Shown piece by piece: positions 18,358 through 28,032 of a DNA stretch of 61,789 nt (position 1 is the stretch's first letter; each line of letters begins with the position of its first letter). The DNA comes from Lachnospiraceae bacterium (GTDB taxonomy: Bacteria > Bacillota > Clostridia > Lachnospirales > Lachnospiraceae): the NCBI GenBank assembly GCA_017940415.1, contig JAGAYR010000038.1:1-61789 (forward strand). Reading direction: 5' to 3'. Made by a program: the position numbers and the translations under genes. A model generated the notes under the pieces. That model made no database searches and was not told the origin of the DNA. It saw only the letters and a program-made list of their open reading frames with translations.

Positions 18358-20555
18358 CAGTAAACTACCACCATTCCTTCTTCCAGACCTTCAGCGGCCC
18401 AAATGTATGCCACATTATCTATCATTACGCTCTTGGTGGGATTTGCACCGCCTGCGATAAATCCGATCTTAACGTACTTTTCTCCGTCAAAAACAGTGAC
18501 GTAAGCCTGATCGTTTGAGAAAGTAACTGCCTTTGCGGGAACAAGCACAACATCAGTTTCGTACTCCAGATATCCTGTCAGCTTATATGACTGCTTTGCG
18601 GGAGCATTTGCGGCTTCCTGCTGAAGAAGCCATTCCTCATAAGGGTTCTGGGGAACTATGGTATATCCGTTTGGAATCTCCGCAGAGATCTCGGCATTGG
18701 GATCGTGCGCTCCGCCCGGAAGAGTAACGCCTACAGGCATTACGAATACCCTGTCGGTTGCAAGGTCTGAACTTATGGGGCCGAAAGATACGCTTGATAC
18801 CGTGGCAGGGAACTGAATGGTTTCGCCGGTATTAGGATCGTTATACTCACCAATAAGGTCCATTCCGTACATGAGGATCTTGGATTCATTCATTGCATAC
18901 AGATACTCGGCAGAATCTGCGGCAACGGTTGCGATAAGCTCATTGGCCTTAAGGACCGCTCCGTCGGAAAGTTCAGTGATGTATCCCACAACGCCGTCAC
19001 AGGGTGCATAAAACGCGGTTACGGAATAACTTGCCTGAATCTCCTGTATCTGCTCCGAAACAGACTGAATCTGTCTGTCGAGAGTCGAAACCGCGTTCTT
19101 CATCTTCTCCTGAACATCTTTGTCGAGATAATAGGTAGAAGGATCGTCATATGCTGCCTGGGCTCTGTCTCTTCTTTCTCCCAGTCTGGTAAGTTTCAGA
19201 GTCAGTTCTTCGAGTATGACGGAATTCTCCGCAACCGAGACATAAGCTATAACATCGCCTCTCTTTACCCTCTGTCCCTTTGTAACGTTCTTGAGAGTCA
19301 GAGTAACGGTTCCGTATTTTACATTGTTGGAAATATTGGTGATATCGGGATAGTACAGATAACCCGTACCTTCATACTTAATATAGAAATCGCCTCTTGA
19401 AAGAGTTGCGATATTTTCCGGTGCTTCAGTATAGGTGTCGAGAAGAAGCACATCTCCTTCGTTTATTCCGGATACGACTTCGGTAAATACTCCGTCAGTC
19501 ATTCCTTTGGTGATGTATGCTTTATCTCCGGAAACAAGACTTACGTAATATCCGCCCTCATCTCTGTGGATTGCAAGATTCGAAACAGACAGAACATCTT
19601 CCTTTCTGTCTTTAACAAGCACAATGTTTGCCTTCTGTCCGACTTTTACTGCGCCTTCGGGATCTTCGAAACGAAATACGGAATAAACCTCGCTTCCCGA
19701 AGCCTTAAGAGCGCTGTATTCCGCGCTCGAATAAGGAACATGAGTGATCTCATATCTCTTACCGTCAATTATCGCATAATATTCCTTGGCATTTTCAAAA
19801 TCACGAGCATTCCTGTACTCTGCAAGAATATTCAGACTGTGACCATCGGTAACCGCAGATACATTGGTTCCTTCGGAAATAAGCGTTCCGGGATTTACGG
19901 CAGCAACCGCAACAACAGTACCGTTCATGTAGGATCTGACAAGCCTTCTTGCCTGATTCTCCGCAATCCTGTTAAGAAGTGTATTATAATGCGCAACATC
20001 AAGGTTATATACCATGTCATTATCGTTGATGGTATATTCCAGAAGCTCTTTATCAAAAAGCGCCTTCTGAACGATAATCTGCATATAAGGGCTGTTCGGG
20101 AGATTTTCATCATCTCTTGCTTCGATAAAATAATTCAGCTCCCTGAGTTTGATCTCATTGACCCTTCTGCTCTCCGCATAGGAAACAATGAGTTCATCAA
20201 GAGAATTCCTTACAGATCTCTCCTGATCGTAATAATCTTTCATGTCGCCGGAAAAGAGAACGCTTCCGCTAGTGACTCTCTGTCCGGGGAAATAACCTAT
20301 ATCGGCAGCTTTCATTCCGATAGCGGCAGGATATTCGGTGATAATGGGAAAAACTCCCCCGTCCAAAACATCATAATCATAGAGTGTACGCCTGCATACC
20401 GTTTCGGTAACATTGGCGGATGATACGGGATCTATAAGTGCGATCTCTTCCTCCGGCTTTGCAGAGTTGCCGCAACCGCCCATGAGCATTACTGCAGAAA
20501 GCAGAAGTGCCAGTACTCTTTTTGACTTCTTAAATTGTCTTCCCGCCAAATGCAT
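18357..20555 (-). CDS. Lipoprotein adaptor of the export operon, HlyD/MacA-like
   Basis: A lipoprotein signal with lipobox LMGGC (Cys28) opens a 732-residue protein. It has beta-barrel/lipoyl-like halves either side of coiled-coil helices: a first set with KAADIGYFPGQRVTSGSVLF and helices at about 85-185, and a second set with KGQRVKRGDVIAYV and helices at about 430-510 (LDRQIQSVSEQIQEIQASY). The duplication makes it about twice the length of MacA. The start is the ATG at 20555, whose A is shared with the TGA of the gene before (TGATG). It would stand outside the membrane and join the permease to a substrate or a partner. Confidence 0.8.
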   Translation of the reverse strand: MHLAGRQFKKSKRVLALLLSAVMLMGGCGNSAKPEEEIALIDPVSSANVTETVCRRTLYDYDVLDGGVFPIITEYPAAIGMKAADIGYFPGQRVTSGSVLFSGDMKDYYDQERSVRNSLDELIVSYAESRRVNEIKLRELNYFIEARDDENLPNSPYMQIIVQKALFDKELLEYTINDNDMVYNLDVAHYNTLLNRIAENQARRLVRSYMNGTVVAVAAVNPGTLISEGTNVSAVTDGHSLNILAEYRNARDFENAKEYYAIIDGKRYEITHVPYSSAEYSALKASGSEVYSVFRFEDPEGAVKVGQKANIVLVKDRKEDVLSVSNLAIHRDEGGYYVSLVSGDKAYITKGMTDGVFTEVVSGINEGDVLLLDTYTEAPENIATLSRGDFYIKYEGTGYLYYPDITNISNNVKYGTVTLTLKNVTKGQRVKRGDVIAYVSVAENSVILEELTLKLTRLGERRDRAQAAYDDPSTYYLDKDVQEKMKNAVSTLDRQIQSVSEQIQEIQASYSVTAFYAPCDGVVGYITELSDGAVLKANELIATVAADSAEYLYAMNESKILMYGMDLIGEYNDPNTGETIQFPATVSSVSFGPISSDLATDRVFVMPVGVTLPGGAHDPNAEISAEIPNGYTIVPQNPYEEWLLQQEAANAPAKQSYKLTGYLEYETDVVLVPAKAVTFSNDQAYVTVFDGEKYVKIGFIAGGANPTKSVMIDNVAYIWAAEGLEEGMVVVY

Positions 20556-21670
20556 CAATAATTCACCGCCACTATCTCACCGGCTTCAAGTCCGGATATA
20601 ATCTCGATTCTCGTATCGCCTTCAAGGCCTGTCTGAACTTCCCTGTATCTTCTGTATCCGTCTTCATCGACGACATATACATATACCTTGTCTCCGGCTC
20701 TGTGAACCGCAGCCTTGGGAACACTCAATACGTTTTCTTTTTTACCAAGTTCCACGATTATGCTGCCGGTAGTATTTTCCGCGATTATCGCGGATGCCGA
20801 ATCGCCGGTAAGAATAAATCTGAGACCTTTACCATCATCGGTAAGTTCGGGGATTGCTTCGTACTCCGCAACGGAAGCTCCGTTTACATTGATCGTAACG
20901 GATTCCATTCCTTCCAGATACTGAACAGCGGAACTGTCTGTAGCATAGAAATACATATCGCCGGGATCTTTGATGGTGATCACGGTTCTGCCGATAACGG
21001 TCTGGGAACCCTGAAGCCCCTCCCTGACATATTCGACAATACCGTCCATACCGGCGTAGATATTGTGATCATTGTTGTTATTTTCCAGATTGTAGAGTTT
21101 GAGATTGCAGATGGTTATCTGATCTTCATAATCCTGAAGAGTGAAATAATACTTATCATCGATAGCCTGAAGTTTCTCCTCAAGCTTTTCTTTTTTCTCA
21201 TCGGTAATGGGAGTATCCATGGCGGCATCGAATCTGGCAACTGTTTTCTCATATTCGATCTGATGCTGGACCTGAAGAATAAGAAGATTGATACGTTCTA
21301 TCTGATAAAGGAGGTCTTCACGCTCCGCTTCGATATCGGTATCGGTCTCAAGAGTTATAAGAAGCTGGCCGGCTCTTACGGTTTCACCGGGAGTAACCAG
21401 CACGGAATCTATCTTGGCTCTTTCCACATCAAAAGAAAGATCCTGCGTGGCCGCAGTGCGGTATTTGACGCCTACGGATATAGTCGAAACAACATCGGTG
21501 TATTCCACGGGAAGATTTCCCGCAACATCCTCTTCCGTCTCCTCCGTAACCAGAAGAACGGGCTCGGATTCCTCATCGGAACGCGTGCATCCGTAAAGTG
21601 AAGTGGAAAGAACAGGTATCAAGCCAAAAAAGAGTACGCCAAATACGCGCACTCTTTTAAATTTATTCAT
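20555..21670 (-). CDS. Lipoprotein adaptor of the export operon, HlyD/MacA-like
   Basis: From the ATG at 21670 the protein has 371 residues, a lipoprotein signal ending SLYGC (Cys28), a lipoyl-like hairpin half (DSVLVTPGETVRAGQLLITL, about 85-105), a coiled-coil hairpin (about 115-190), the second lipoyl half (YAGMDGIVEYVREG) and a C-terminal barrel with SVPKAAVHRAGDKVYVYVV, as in MacA. An ATG at 21694 with a GGGAG ribosome binding site is an equally possible start and would add 8 residues. It is the first gene of the operon and has a good promoter. Confidence 0.85.
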   Translation of the reverse strand: MNKFKRVRVFGVLFFGLIPVLSTSLYGCTRSDEESEPVLLVTEETEEDVAGNLPVEYTDVVSTISVGVKYRTAATQDLSFDVERAKIDSVLVTPGETVRAGQLLITLETDTDIEAEREDLLYQIERINLLILQVQHQIEYEKTVARFDAAMDTPITDEKKEKLEEKLQAIDDKYYFTLQDYEDQITICNLKLYNLENNNNDHNIYAGMDGIVEYVREGLQGSQTVIGRTVITIKDPGDMYFYATDSSAVQYLEGMESVTINVNGASVAEYEAIPELTDDGKGLRFILTGDSASAIIAENTTGSIIVELGKKENVLSVPKAAVHRAGDKVYVYVVDEDGYRRYREVQTGLEGDTRIEIISGLEAGEIVAVNY

Positions 21671-21718
21671 TGTATTAACCCCGGATCTGATCATAAAACT
21701 AAGTACTCCCAGGGAATG

Positions 21719-21747
21719 ATGATACCTTTTTCAAGGGATTTGTTCAA
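21719..21747 (-). promoter_or_regulatory. Promoter of the MacAB/Lol-like export operon
   Basis: On the minus strand TTGAAC (21742-21747), a 17-base spacer and TATCAT (21719-21724) match a housekeeping promoter. Transcription would begin about 20 bases before the ATG at 21694. Confidence 0.75.
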
Positions 21748-21816
21748 TATGGATAATTGTTGTAAGCAAATATCGGACTAAATTGAGCAATTTTTCTTCT
21801 TGATAGCAAAAATTGG

Positions 21817-22248
21817 TCAATCTTTCTTCTTAAGTATGATTTTTGCCGCATATCTGCTTGCTTCAACCAGGGGCTTATAGTCAATATGCTTACCGTAATT
21901 GATTCTCCAGTCCATCCTGCGAAGACTGATATCCTGGACGGTTCCGAAATAGAACATAAGATCTTGAAGACGTTTTTTATTTTCTTCGGACACCTCGGAA
22001 CTGGAGATCAAAAGCTTTGATCCTGCTTTAACGACCCTGTTTAACAGGCAATTCTCGGTATACTCTTCGTATATGCATACCATCTGCCTCTTATATATGG
22101 ATCTGTCGCGCAGTGAAGCAGACACGTCCATTCTGCCTTTTATGGCAGTCTCCGTATCAACGCTCGTAACATAATCCTTGACCAGCCCGCGTTTGACCTG
22201 AAGGGTCAATCCGTCCGCCAGTGTTTTTGCGCATTCATCAAGGGTCAT
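21817..22248 (-). CDS. mcrC: Shortened McrC-like protein without nuclease domain
   Basis: The 143 residues match only the middle of McrC (roughly residues 40-185 of a 340-residue protein): LQVKRGLVKDYV, then IKGRMDVSASLRDRS and CIYEEYTENCLLNRVVKAG, which correspond to the conserved KGR..F/D...I and E..ENTLLN segments. The usual N-terminal NIYYML-type strand and the whole C-terminal PD-(D/E)XK nuclease are absent. The sequence after the stop, read in the same frame, meets another stop within 13 codons and shows no nuclease motif. The start overlaps the mcrB stop by 4 bases, so it is still translated with McrB. It may be a remnant of a decaying restriction system or a regulator of McrB. Confidence 0.8.
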   Translation of the reverse strand: MTLDECAKTLADGLTLQVKRGLVKDYVTSVDTETAIKGRMDVSASLRDRSIYKRQMVCIYEEYTENCLLNRVVKAGSKLLISSSEVSEENKKRLQDLMFYFGTVQDISLRRMDWRINYGKHIDYKPLVEASRYAAKIILKKKD

Positions 22249-24410
22249 ACTATCGAATTCCTCAGCTTCTCAGTCCACTCGGCAACGGTCTCGGGTGAAT
22301 CGAACCAGTACTCCTGAAGAAGGGGTACCATCTCATACTCAACGATGTTGCTGAGCATTTCATTATCCGCAGACTTCAGGTTCGAGAAATAGGAATGTCC
22401 TACGCAGAAACCTCCGCCCAGTGAAGGATCTTCGGTGATCGCCCGATTGAGATCCTTTACACAATTGATAAGGCTCTCGAAAGCAGGATTTCCGAAAGAT
22501 CTCATATACTCCTTGAAGCCGTCGGATTCGAATCCGGGCTTCATATCGAAGAATACGAATCTTCTTCTGAGAGCGTAGTCGATCATTGCGATACTTCTGT
22601 CGGCTGTATTCATAAGTCCGATGATATAGATATTTCTGGGAACGTTGAACTTCTCTCCCGAATACAGGAGCTGGAGTTCATTTCCTCTCTTATCGGGCTC
22701 GATGAGCATGAAGAGCTCACCGAAGATACGTGATACATTACCACGGTTGATCTCGTCGATGATGAAGAAATACTTGTTATCGGGATCTTCCTGAGCCATA
22801 CGGCAGAACTTGTAGAAAGCTCCGCGCTTGATGTCGAATCCGGTACCTTTTTCGGAAGGTCTGAATCCCTCGATGAAGTCCTCATAGTTATAGCTCTGGT
22901 GGAACTGGATCATCTCTACTCTCTCGGGATCCTTCTCGCCGATCATTGAGTATGCAAGACGCTTAGCGGTGAAAGTTTTACCTACACCGGGAGCACCCTG
23001 GATGATGATGTTCTTCTTATTTCTTACAAGTCTTACCAGTCTGTCATACTGGTCAGGCTGCATATAAACATCTTTTAAGAAATCTTCCTTGCCGTATTTG
23101 GGATAAGTAAGAGCGCTTCCGTCCTCGTTTCCTTCTTTTTCGAAACCGAAAAGAGAATTGAGCTTTAATACGTAGTCAGTATAAGGAGTGATGTCGGCAA
23201 GTACCTTGATTGCAGACTGAAGAGGAACATCCCATGCTCCGTTCTGTCCCCAGTCAACAAGTCTGAAGTGCTTGTAATCGTCATCGGGTGAATCATCATA
23301 GATATAGTCGGATGTTACGACGCCTCGGCCGAGGATCGTGTTGTCACCCTTTCTTACGAAGATGACATCTCCGGGCTTGATTCCGTTAACAAACTGCCAT
23401 GCGGAATATGAGGAATGCTTGAAGGGCTTGTTGGGGTCAATCTTAGCCATCATGGCCTGTCTGACCTCTTCCTGTGAATCATAAGCTCTGAGGTCTCCGA
23501 GAGCACCCCATCTGATAGCCATAATTCCCTTCTTATAGAACATATCCCATCTTTCGGAGAACTGACCGGGAGCATATATCCAATATCTGATGGTCTTTAC
23601 ATCCTCGTCGGGAAGACCTGTTCCCTTGGAATAATTCTCGCCGAGTCTGCTCTGTCTGGACTGATTCTCGCTAGCCTTCCATGCACAATAAACCAGTTCA
23701 GGAATGTTGCTGAAAGGAGCCTTTCCGTCATTGATAACCGCATAAATGACATCAAGGAGCTGGAAATAGCTTGTTGACGGAATGTCATCAACTATTTCGG
23801 GCATCTTAGCTACGTATTCTTCAGGAATATTACCGGACTTGTACAGGTACCAGATGGTAGAGTAATCAAGGGGAACAAAAATGTTGGGTGCGATCCAGTA
23901 AAGTCCCTTGGTGATCTTAATGTTACCGTTACCTTTAACCTTAAGGCAGATATCAAAAGCCTCTCCGAGAGTCTGACGGTTAAGGGGTGTAAGAGATGCG
24001 GTATAATTCATCGCGCACTCATAAAGATTCCAGAGACGGTCGATATCGTTCATATCTCTCTGGTCATTGAATCTGTAGAAAGTGGTATCCAGATCGTTGA
24101 GGACGGGAATTGCGGTGAAATCCGAAGGAACTTCGGCATCCTGAGTAAAACCGATACTCATCGCAAGCTGACCCATTATCTTCATTCTGGTCTCGGTAGG
24201 CATATTCAGACGGTTAAAAAGTCCGAATACGGTAAAGGGATCCAGATCGAAAAGTTCATTGTAAAGCTCCAGAATAGGCATGGTGACATTGGCTTTTGTA
24301 TAAGCCTTCTTAAGTCTGTCTACCAGTTCCCTTCTGTCATTCTTATATCTGGCAAGGGATCTTGCCATTTCCTGATAATAGCTTATCCAACCGAGATTAA
24401 TGCTGTCCAT
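22245..24410 (-). CDS. mcrB: McrB-like GTPase subunit of a modification-dependent restriction system
   Basis: This 721-residue AAA+ GTPase would translocate DNA and activate McrC after reading modified bases. A helical N-terminus (1-270) is followed by an EVE/PUA-like domain (about 276-400: YWIYAPGQFSERWDMFYKKG, KPGDVIFVRKG), which in related proteins reads modified cytosine. The motor has Walker A GAPGVGKT (472-479), Walker B FFIIDE (548-553) and the McrB signature MNTADRS (600-606), and an Arg pair RRRF after it. All motor residues look intact. A GGAGGG ribosome binding site precedes the ATG. The matching McrC is drastically short, so DNA cutting is doubtful unless a nuclease is supplied from elsewhere. 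Confidence 0.9.
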   Translation of the reverse strand: MDSINLGWISYYQEMARSLARYKNDRRELVDRLKKAYTKANVTMPILELYNELFDLDPFTVFGLFNRLNMPTETRMKIMGQLAMSIGFTQDAEVPSDFTAIPVLNDLDTTFYRFNDQRDMNDIDRLWNLYECAMNYTASLTPLNRQTLGEAFDICLKVKGNGNIKITKGLYWIAPNIFVPLDYSTIWYLYKSGNIPEEYVAKMPEIVDDIPSTSYFQLLDVIYAVINDGKAPFSNIPELVYCAWKASENQSRQSRLGENYSKGTGLPDEDVKTIRYWIYAPGQFSERWDMFYKKGIMAIRWGALGDLRAYDSQEEVRQAMMAKIDPNKPFKHSSYSAWQFVNGIKPGDVIFVRKGDNTILGRGVVTSDYIYDDSPDDDYKHFRLVDWGQNGAWDVPLQSAIKVLADITPYTDYVLKLNSLFGFEKEGNEDGSALTYPKYGKEDFLKDVYMQPDQYDRLVRLVRNKKNIIIQGAPGVGKTFTAKRLAYSMIGEKDPERVEMIQFHQSYNYEDFIEGFRPSEKGTGFDIKRGAFYKFCRMAQEDPDNKYFFIIDEINRGNVSRIFGELFMLIEPDKRGNELQLLYSGEKFNVPRNIYIIGLMNTADRSIAMIDYALRRRFVFFDMKPGFESDGFKEYMRSFGNPAFESLINCVKDLNRAITEDPSLGGGFCVGHSYFSNLKSADNEMLSNIVEYEMVPLLQEYWFDSPETVAEWTEKLRNSIV

Positions 24411-24445
24411 TTGAGGCCCTCCTCGAAATATTTCTTAACTCACTA

Positions 24446-24474
24446 AGTATATCATTTCCGGAACATGTTTTCAC
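24446..24474 (-). promoter_or_regulatory. Putative promoter of mcrB-mcrC
   Basis: On the minus strand GTGAAA (24469-24474), a 17-base spacer and TATACT (24446-24451) precede the mcrB start by about 35 bases. Confidence 0.55.
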
Positions 24475-24533
24475 TTGTTTTAAAATAAAACATCGTTCCT
24501 GAAATTGCCCGTTTTTTGCTATGATTTCAGAGG

Positions 24534-25604
24534 TCAATATACGACCCGGTTTCTGCCGGATTCCTTGCCCATATAGAGCTTGTCGTCCGCTTCTTTGATG
24601 GTCGCTTCCACATCCCCGCTGAAATCATATTCCGCCAGTCCGAAAGTCATTGTGACGCTTATCTTATTTCCGTCTACTTCAATAGGCTTTTCCATTATAT
24701 GTATGCGAAGCGATTCAATATCCGTAAGTGCATCGTCTCCATTCTTGCCGATGAAGATAAGCAGAAACTCCTCTCCGCCCCATCTGGTAAGGAAAGCCTG
24801 AGCTCCGCAGACCTCACGCATCGTATCGGCAATGGATTTCAAAACCTCATCACCCACATCATGTCCGTAGGTATCATTTACCTTCTTGAAGAAATCAATG
24901 TCACCCATGACCACTGTAACAGCCCCGAGATAAGATGAATTCTTGATTTCATCAAGCATCTCCAGGGCTCTTCTTCTGTTATGAAGGCCGGTAAGCTGAT
25001 CGGTATTTGCTTCCTTGACCAGCTTGTCATTGTATTTCATCAGCTTGCTCTCAGCCTCATTCTCACGATGGCTGAAGATATATGATATGGCTATTACGGA
25101 CAGGAAAACTGCGGCATTATTGGCCACATGTATATGTTTGTTGGAGATTTCGTCTATATACGCAAGCGAAGACATGGATCCGTACACGATAATAACAACG
25201 GATCTTGCCAGGAAGATAATGCCCGCCAAAGTGAACTTAAACAGATTACTGCCCAGATTGGAAAAAAAAATCAGCATCAGAACGATGAGAAAAAAATCCT
25301 GAAGTCCCCCGTTCCATCCGAAGCAGGGGATCATTCCAGCTATAAACACTATCATAAAGACCATGTACGCAAGAGTTGCAGGTCTTGTTTTCATTTTATA
25401 AGTCAGGAAAAATAAAACCGCACCGATAACAAAAGCACCGATGATAACATACGCGGAGCCTTTGATGTTGGAAATACCCGCGAAGAAAATATCCGCAATG
25501 AGAACAATTGCCTGAATAATATATAAGATACGAAGGGTAACTATCCCCTCACGGCTTTCATTTTCAAACGCTATGTCCTTGTTAATGAGACCAAACAGAC
25601 TCAT
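24534..25604 (-). CDS. Membrane-bound diguanylate cyclase (GGDEF)
   Basis: This 356-residue enzyme would make cyclic di-GMP from two GTP. Six predicted membrane helices (about residues 25-178) form a sensor of unknown ligand, and a short linker leads to the GGDEF domain (200-356) with TDQLTGLHNRR, the metal-binding DIDFFK (235-240) and the active site GGEEF (276-280). The allosteric RxxD site that would lie five residues before GGEEF is absent (GAQA), so product feedback inhibition is unlikely. The gene stands alone, with no clear partner. Confidence 0.93.
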   Translation of the reverse strand: MSLFGLINKDIAFENESREGIVTLRILYIIQAIVLIADIFFAGISNIKGSAYVIIGAFVIGAVLFFLTYKMKTRPATLAYMVFMIVFIAGMIPCFGWNGGLQDFFLIVLMLIFFSNLGSNLFKFTLAGIIFLARSVVIIVYGSMSSLAYIDEISNKHIHVANNAAVFLSVIAISYIFSHRENEAESKLMKYNDKLVKEANTDQLTGLHNRRRALEMLDEIKNSSYLGAVTVVMGDIDFFKKVNDTYGHDVGDEVLKSIADTMREVCGAQAFLTRWGGEEFLLIFIGKNGDDALTDIESLRIHIMEKPIEVDGNKISVTMTFGLAEYDFSGDVEATIKEADDKLYMGKESGRNRVVY

Positions 25605-25700
25605 TTAATGTCCCCCGACACCGGTTTTATACCCTTGCCTGTAAATTTTCCTACTTTTTAGGTGAACTGTAAAGGGTAAAAAGGCAACAGTATGGGGATA

Positions 25701-27314
25701 TTATTGCTTACATAAAGAACTGAAAAATGCTCCCACAAATATGGCGGGTGAGTTCCAGTAAATGGCTATCTCATTGGTGTCCGCGGAGGGAAGTTCATCC
25801 AGAAAAGCCTTTGCAGGAGGCACATTTGCCAGCCTTTCCTTATTCTGAGGGAAGTTCATGCGGTTATTGGGGCCTCCCGATATAAGGCCGGGAACAGGTT
25901 CCGTGATACCATCAGATCCCGAAGGTCTGTGATGGATGTTCATTACTCTTCTCTCACCAAAGCCGGTTACAAAGCTGATATCAAGCGCATTTAATCCAAG
26001 TGCGTAGTTCCACTGAAGAAGAGCTGCGGATCTGAAAGAACTGTCGCCGGTGAGCAGCTCATACATTATAAGGCTCATGGCATTACCCATGATGGGAAGA
26101 ATGCTTCCCCATATATAACGGTCTGCGGGAAGTGCGGTTCCGTAACCGGAATTTCCGGAAATCTCCGCTATCTTTTTGCAGGTATCGATAAACTTCTCTT
26201 TCAGACCGGTATAGAGCACGCTTCCGCCCTTTTCACCGATTTCAAAAAGACAACAGATCGCACCCAGGCCGCTTACATCGGCCCATCCGTATGACCAGAG
26301 ATTCATATCATCGGAATAGTACTTCTCGGCAGAGTTTTTATATTTCTCATCACCTGTCGCCGCGTAAAGCTCACAGGAAGCCCAAAAAAGTTCATCGGTC
26401 ACATTCCTGTCACCGTACATTCCGGTCCTTACTCCCTCGGGATTTACAAATGGAATAAACTCCGGATTATTCTCAAGCCACTCATAGGCCTTCACAGCTT
26501 CATCCAGCATTTTGTCCGAGAATTCTTTATCGATATCCGCATATACTCTTGATGCCAGAGCCAGGCATGCGCTTGCGGCCGCAGTGGCACAGTGTGACAC
26601 GGGCATAAGATACTCCTGCTCTTTATCATCCTGAGGCATTATGAAGGGAGCAAAATGATCCTTGGTAAGCTTGTGATAAAATGCGCCGTCTTCCCTTTGC
26701 ATCTTAAGAAGCCATTCAAGTTCATACCTTGCTTCATTCAATATATCTGCCACACCGTTTCCGGATTCGGGAATGTTAAGTTCTTCGGAACATCCTTTGC
26801 CGCACAAAAGGTACGCATAGAGCATATGCGCTACGGTAACCGCACCGGGGCCCACATATTTACCGTAATCTCCGGCATCATGCCATCCTCCGATAACATA
26901 TTTTTTAACTTCTTTATTATCCCATTCAAGTGCGGGAGCGGTATGACATGCAGGATGCTTGTAAATACCCGCATGCTTTTCCTCCAGTTCGCATCCGCAG
27001 CGTTGGAAATATAAACCTTTAATGAGAGCGTTCGTAACTTCCTGCCAGGGATCTTTTTCAACCTTCAGCTTCCTGCTCTCTTCTCCGCTCCTGATCAAGT
27101 ACTCTCCGGCAGGAATGATACCCAGATCCATTACCTTAACGTTATCGGCAGATGCTTCATCTAAAGGAAGTTCACCCGTCTCTATTTGTTTAATGACGTT
27201 TCCCTTCGAGTCGGATACCGTAACGGTGCCTGCTTCAAGAACCGCCACCTGTACGGGCAGAGACTCTGCATAGCCTGTCTGATTGGAACGGATAGATGAT
27301 AAAGATTCAGACAT
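25701..27314 (-). CDS. Intracellular GH9 glucanase / cellodextrinase
   Basis: From the ATG at 27314 the protein has 537 residues and no signal peptide, so it acts in the cytoplasm on imported cello-oligosaccharides. An Ig-like N-terminal domain (about 1-85, with IRSNQTGYAES) precedes the (alpha/alpha)6 barrel. Catalytic residues are visible: the base in GGWHDAGDYGKY (Asp146/Asp149) and the acid Glu515 in TNEIAIYWNSP. The family motifs FVTGFGERRVMNIHHRPSGS and GGPNN are present. An upstream extension of 49 codons is open but has no plausible start and overlaps the YczE gene. It follows that gene by 16 bases. Confidence 0.93.
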   Translation of the reverse strand: MSESLSSIRSNQTGYAESLPVQVAVLEAGTVTVSDSKGNVIKQIETGELPLDEASADNVKVMDLGIIPAGEYLIRSGEESRKLKVEKDPWQEVTNALIKGLYFQRCGCELEEKHAGIYKHPACHTAPALEWDNKEVKKYVIGGWHDAGDYGKYVGPGAVTVAHMLYAYLLCGKGCSEELNIPESGNGVADILNEARYELEWLLKMQREDGAFYHKLTKDHFAPFIMPQDDKEQEYLMPVSHCATAAASACLALASRVYADIDKEFSDKMLDEAVKAYEWLENNPEFIPFVNPEGVRTGMYGDRNVTDELFWASCELYAATGDEKYKNSAEKYYSDDMNLWSYGWADVSGLGAICCLFEIGEKGGSVLYTGLKEKFIDTCKKIAEISGNSGYGTALPADRYIWGSILPIMGNAMSLIMYELLTGDSSFRSAALLQWNYALGLNALDISFVTGFGERRVMNIHHRPSGSDGITEPVPGLISGGPNNRMNFPQNKERLANVPPAKAFLDELPSADTNEIAIYWNSPAIFVGAFFSSLCKQ

Positions 27315-27330
27315 ATAAAACCTCGTAAAT

Positions 27331-28032
27331 TTATTCTTTGGAATTTTCTGATGCAGATTCCTTACTGCTCTTTCCCAGCACGGGTCTTGCCACATGTACA
27401 TTGAAAAACTCAATGAGAGGTCCCATGAAAAATGCGGTGATGATGGTTCCAACACCTGCAATGGTTGGAATCTGAGAAATCTTCCCCCCCGCGATCACGA
27501 AAAGAATACATCCGATGATAACACATACAAGATCCGTTATGATCCTGACATATTGAAATTTTCCCTTTTTCCAGGTGTTGACGATAATGAGTGCCACTGC
27601 ATCGTAAGTGGAAACACCAAGGTCAGCAGTCATATAAAACGCAGAGCCGAAACAGATAATGACAACACCGACTATCAGGCAGATAACTCTTACCGGCATT
27701 GAAGGATCAACGATCACGGTCTGAAGGAATTCATAAGTAAACTGTGTGATATATCCCAGAAGGAACAGATTAATGAATGTTGCAATACCGATATAATGCC
27801 TGTCAAAAACAAGAGCAAATACAAGCATCACGGCGTTGGTGATCACATAAAGCGTTCCGAAACCGATAGGAATCGCCGCATCAAGTCCCGCCATAAATGA
27901 CTGGAACGGATCAACGCCAAGTGCGGCTATCTTAAAGATACCTACACTTATGGCACATATGATAACTCCGAAAAGTGACATCCCTATTCTTTTGTTACTG
28001 ATCTCTGTTTTGAAATTAAATGTTTTCTTCAT
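27331..28032 (-). CDS. YczE/YitT-type membrane protein
   Basis: The 233-residue protein has five to six membrane helices and the family features: an early GVDPFQSFMAGL loop and a repeated-half motif ADLGVSTYDAVALII. YczE-type proteins are of uncertain function; some act in export or in assembly of large synthases. It precedes the GH9 gene by 16 bases and overlaps the end of the broken metallo-hydrolase gene by 17 bases, so the three once formed one transcript. A role in cellodextrin or related transport would be a guess. Confidence 0.8.
   Translation of the reverse strand: MKKTFNFKTEISNKRIGMSLFGVIICAISVGIFKIAALGVDPFQSFMAGLDAAIPIGFGTLYVITNAVMLVFALVFDRHYIGIATFINLFLLGYITQFTYEFLQTVIVDPSMPVRVICLIVGVVIICFGSAFYMTADLGVSTYDAVALIIVNTWKKGKFQYVRIITDLVCVIIGCILFVIAGGKISQIPTIAGVGTIITAFFMGPLIEFFNVHVARPVLGKSSKESASENSKE

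Noticed and set aside
20702-21601. 299-residue open frame on the plus strand
   Set aside because: It is antisense to the adaptor lipoprotein gene, without a translation signal or a recognisable domain.
21770-21830. Short duplicated TTTCTTCTT-type segments after the short McrC gene
   Set aside because: Two related 20-base stretches and a weak AAATTG/CAATTT hairpin are present, but no terminator or element boundary can be defined.
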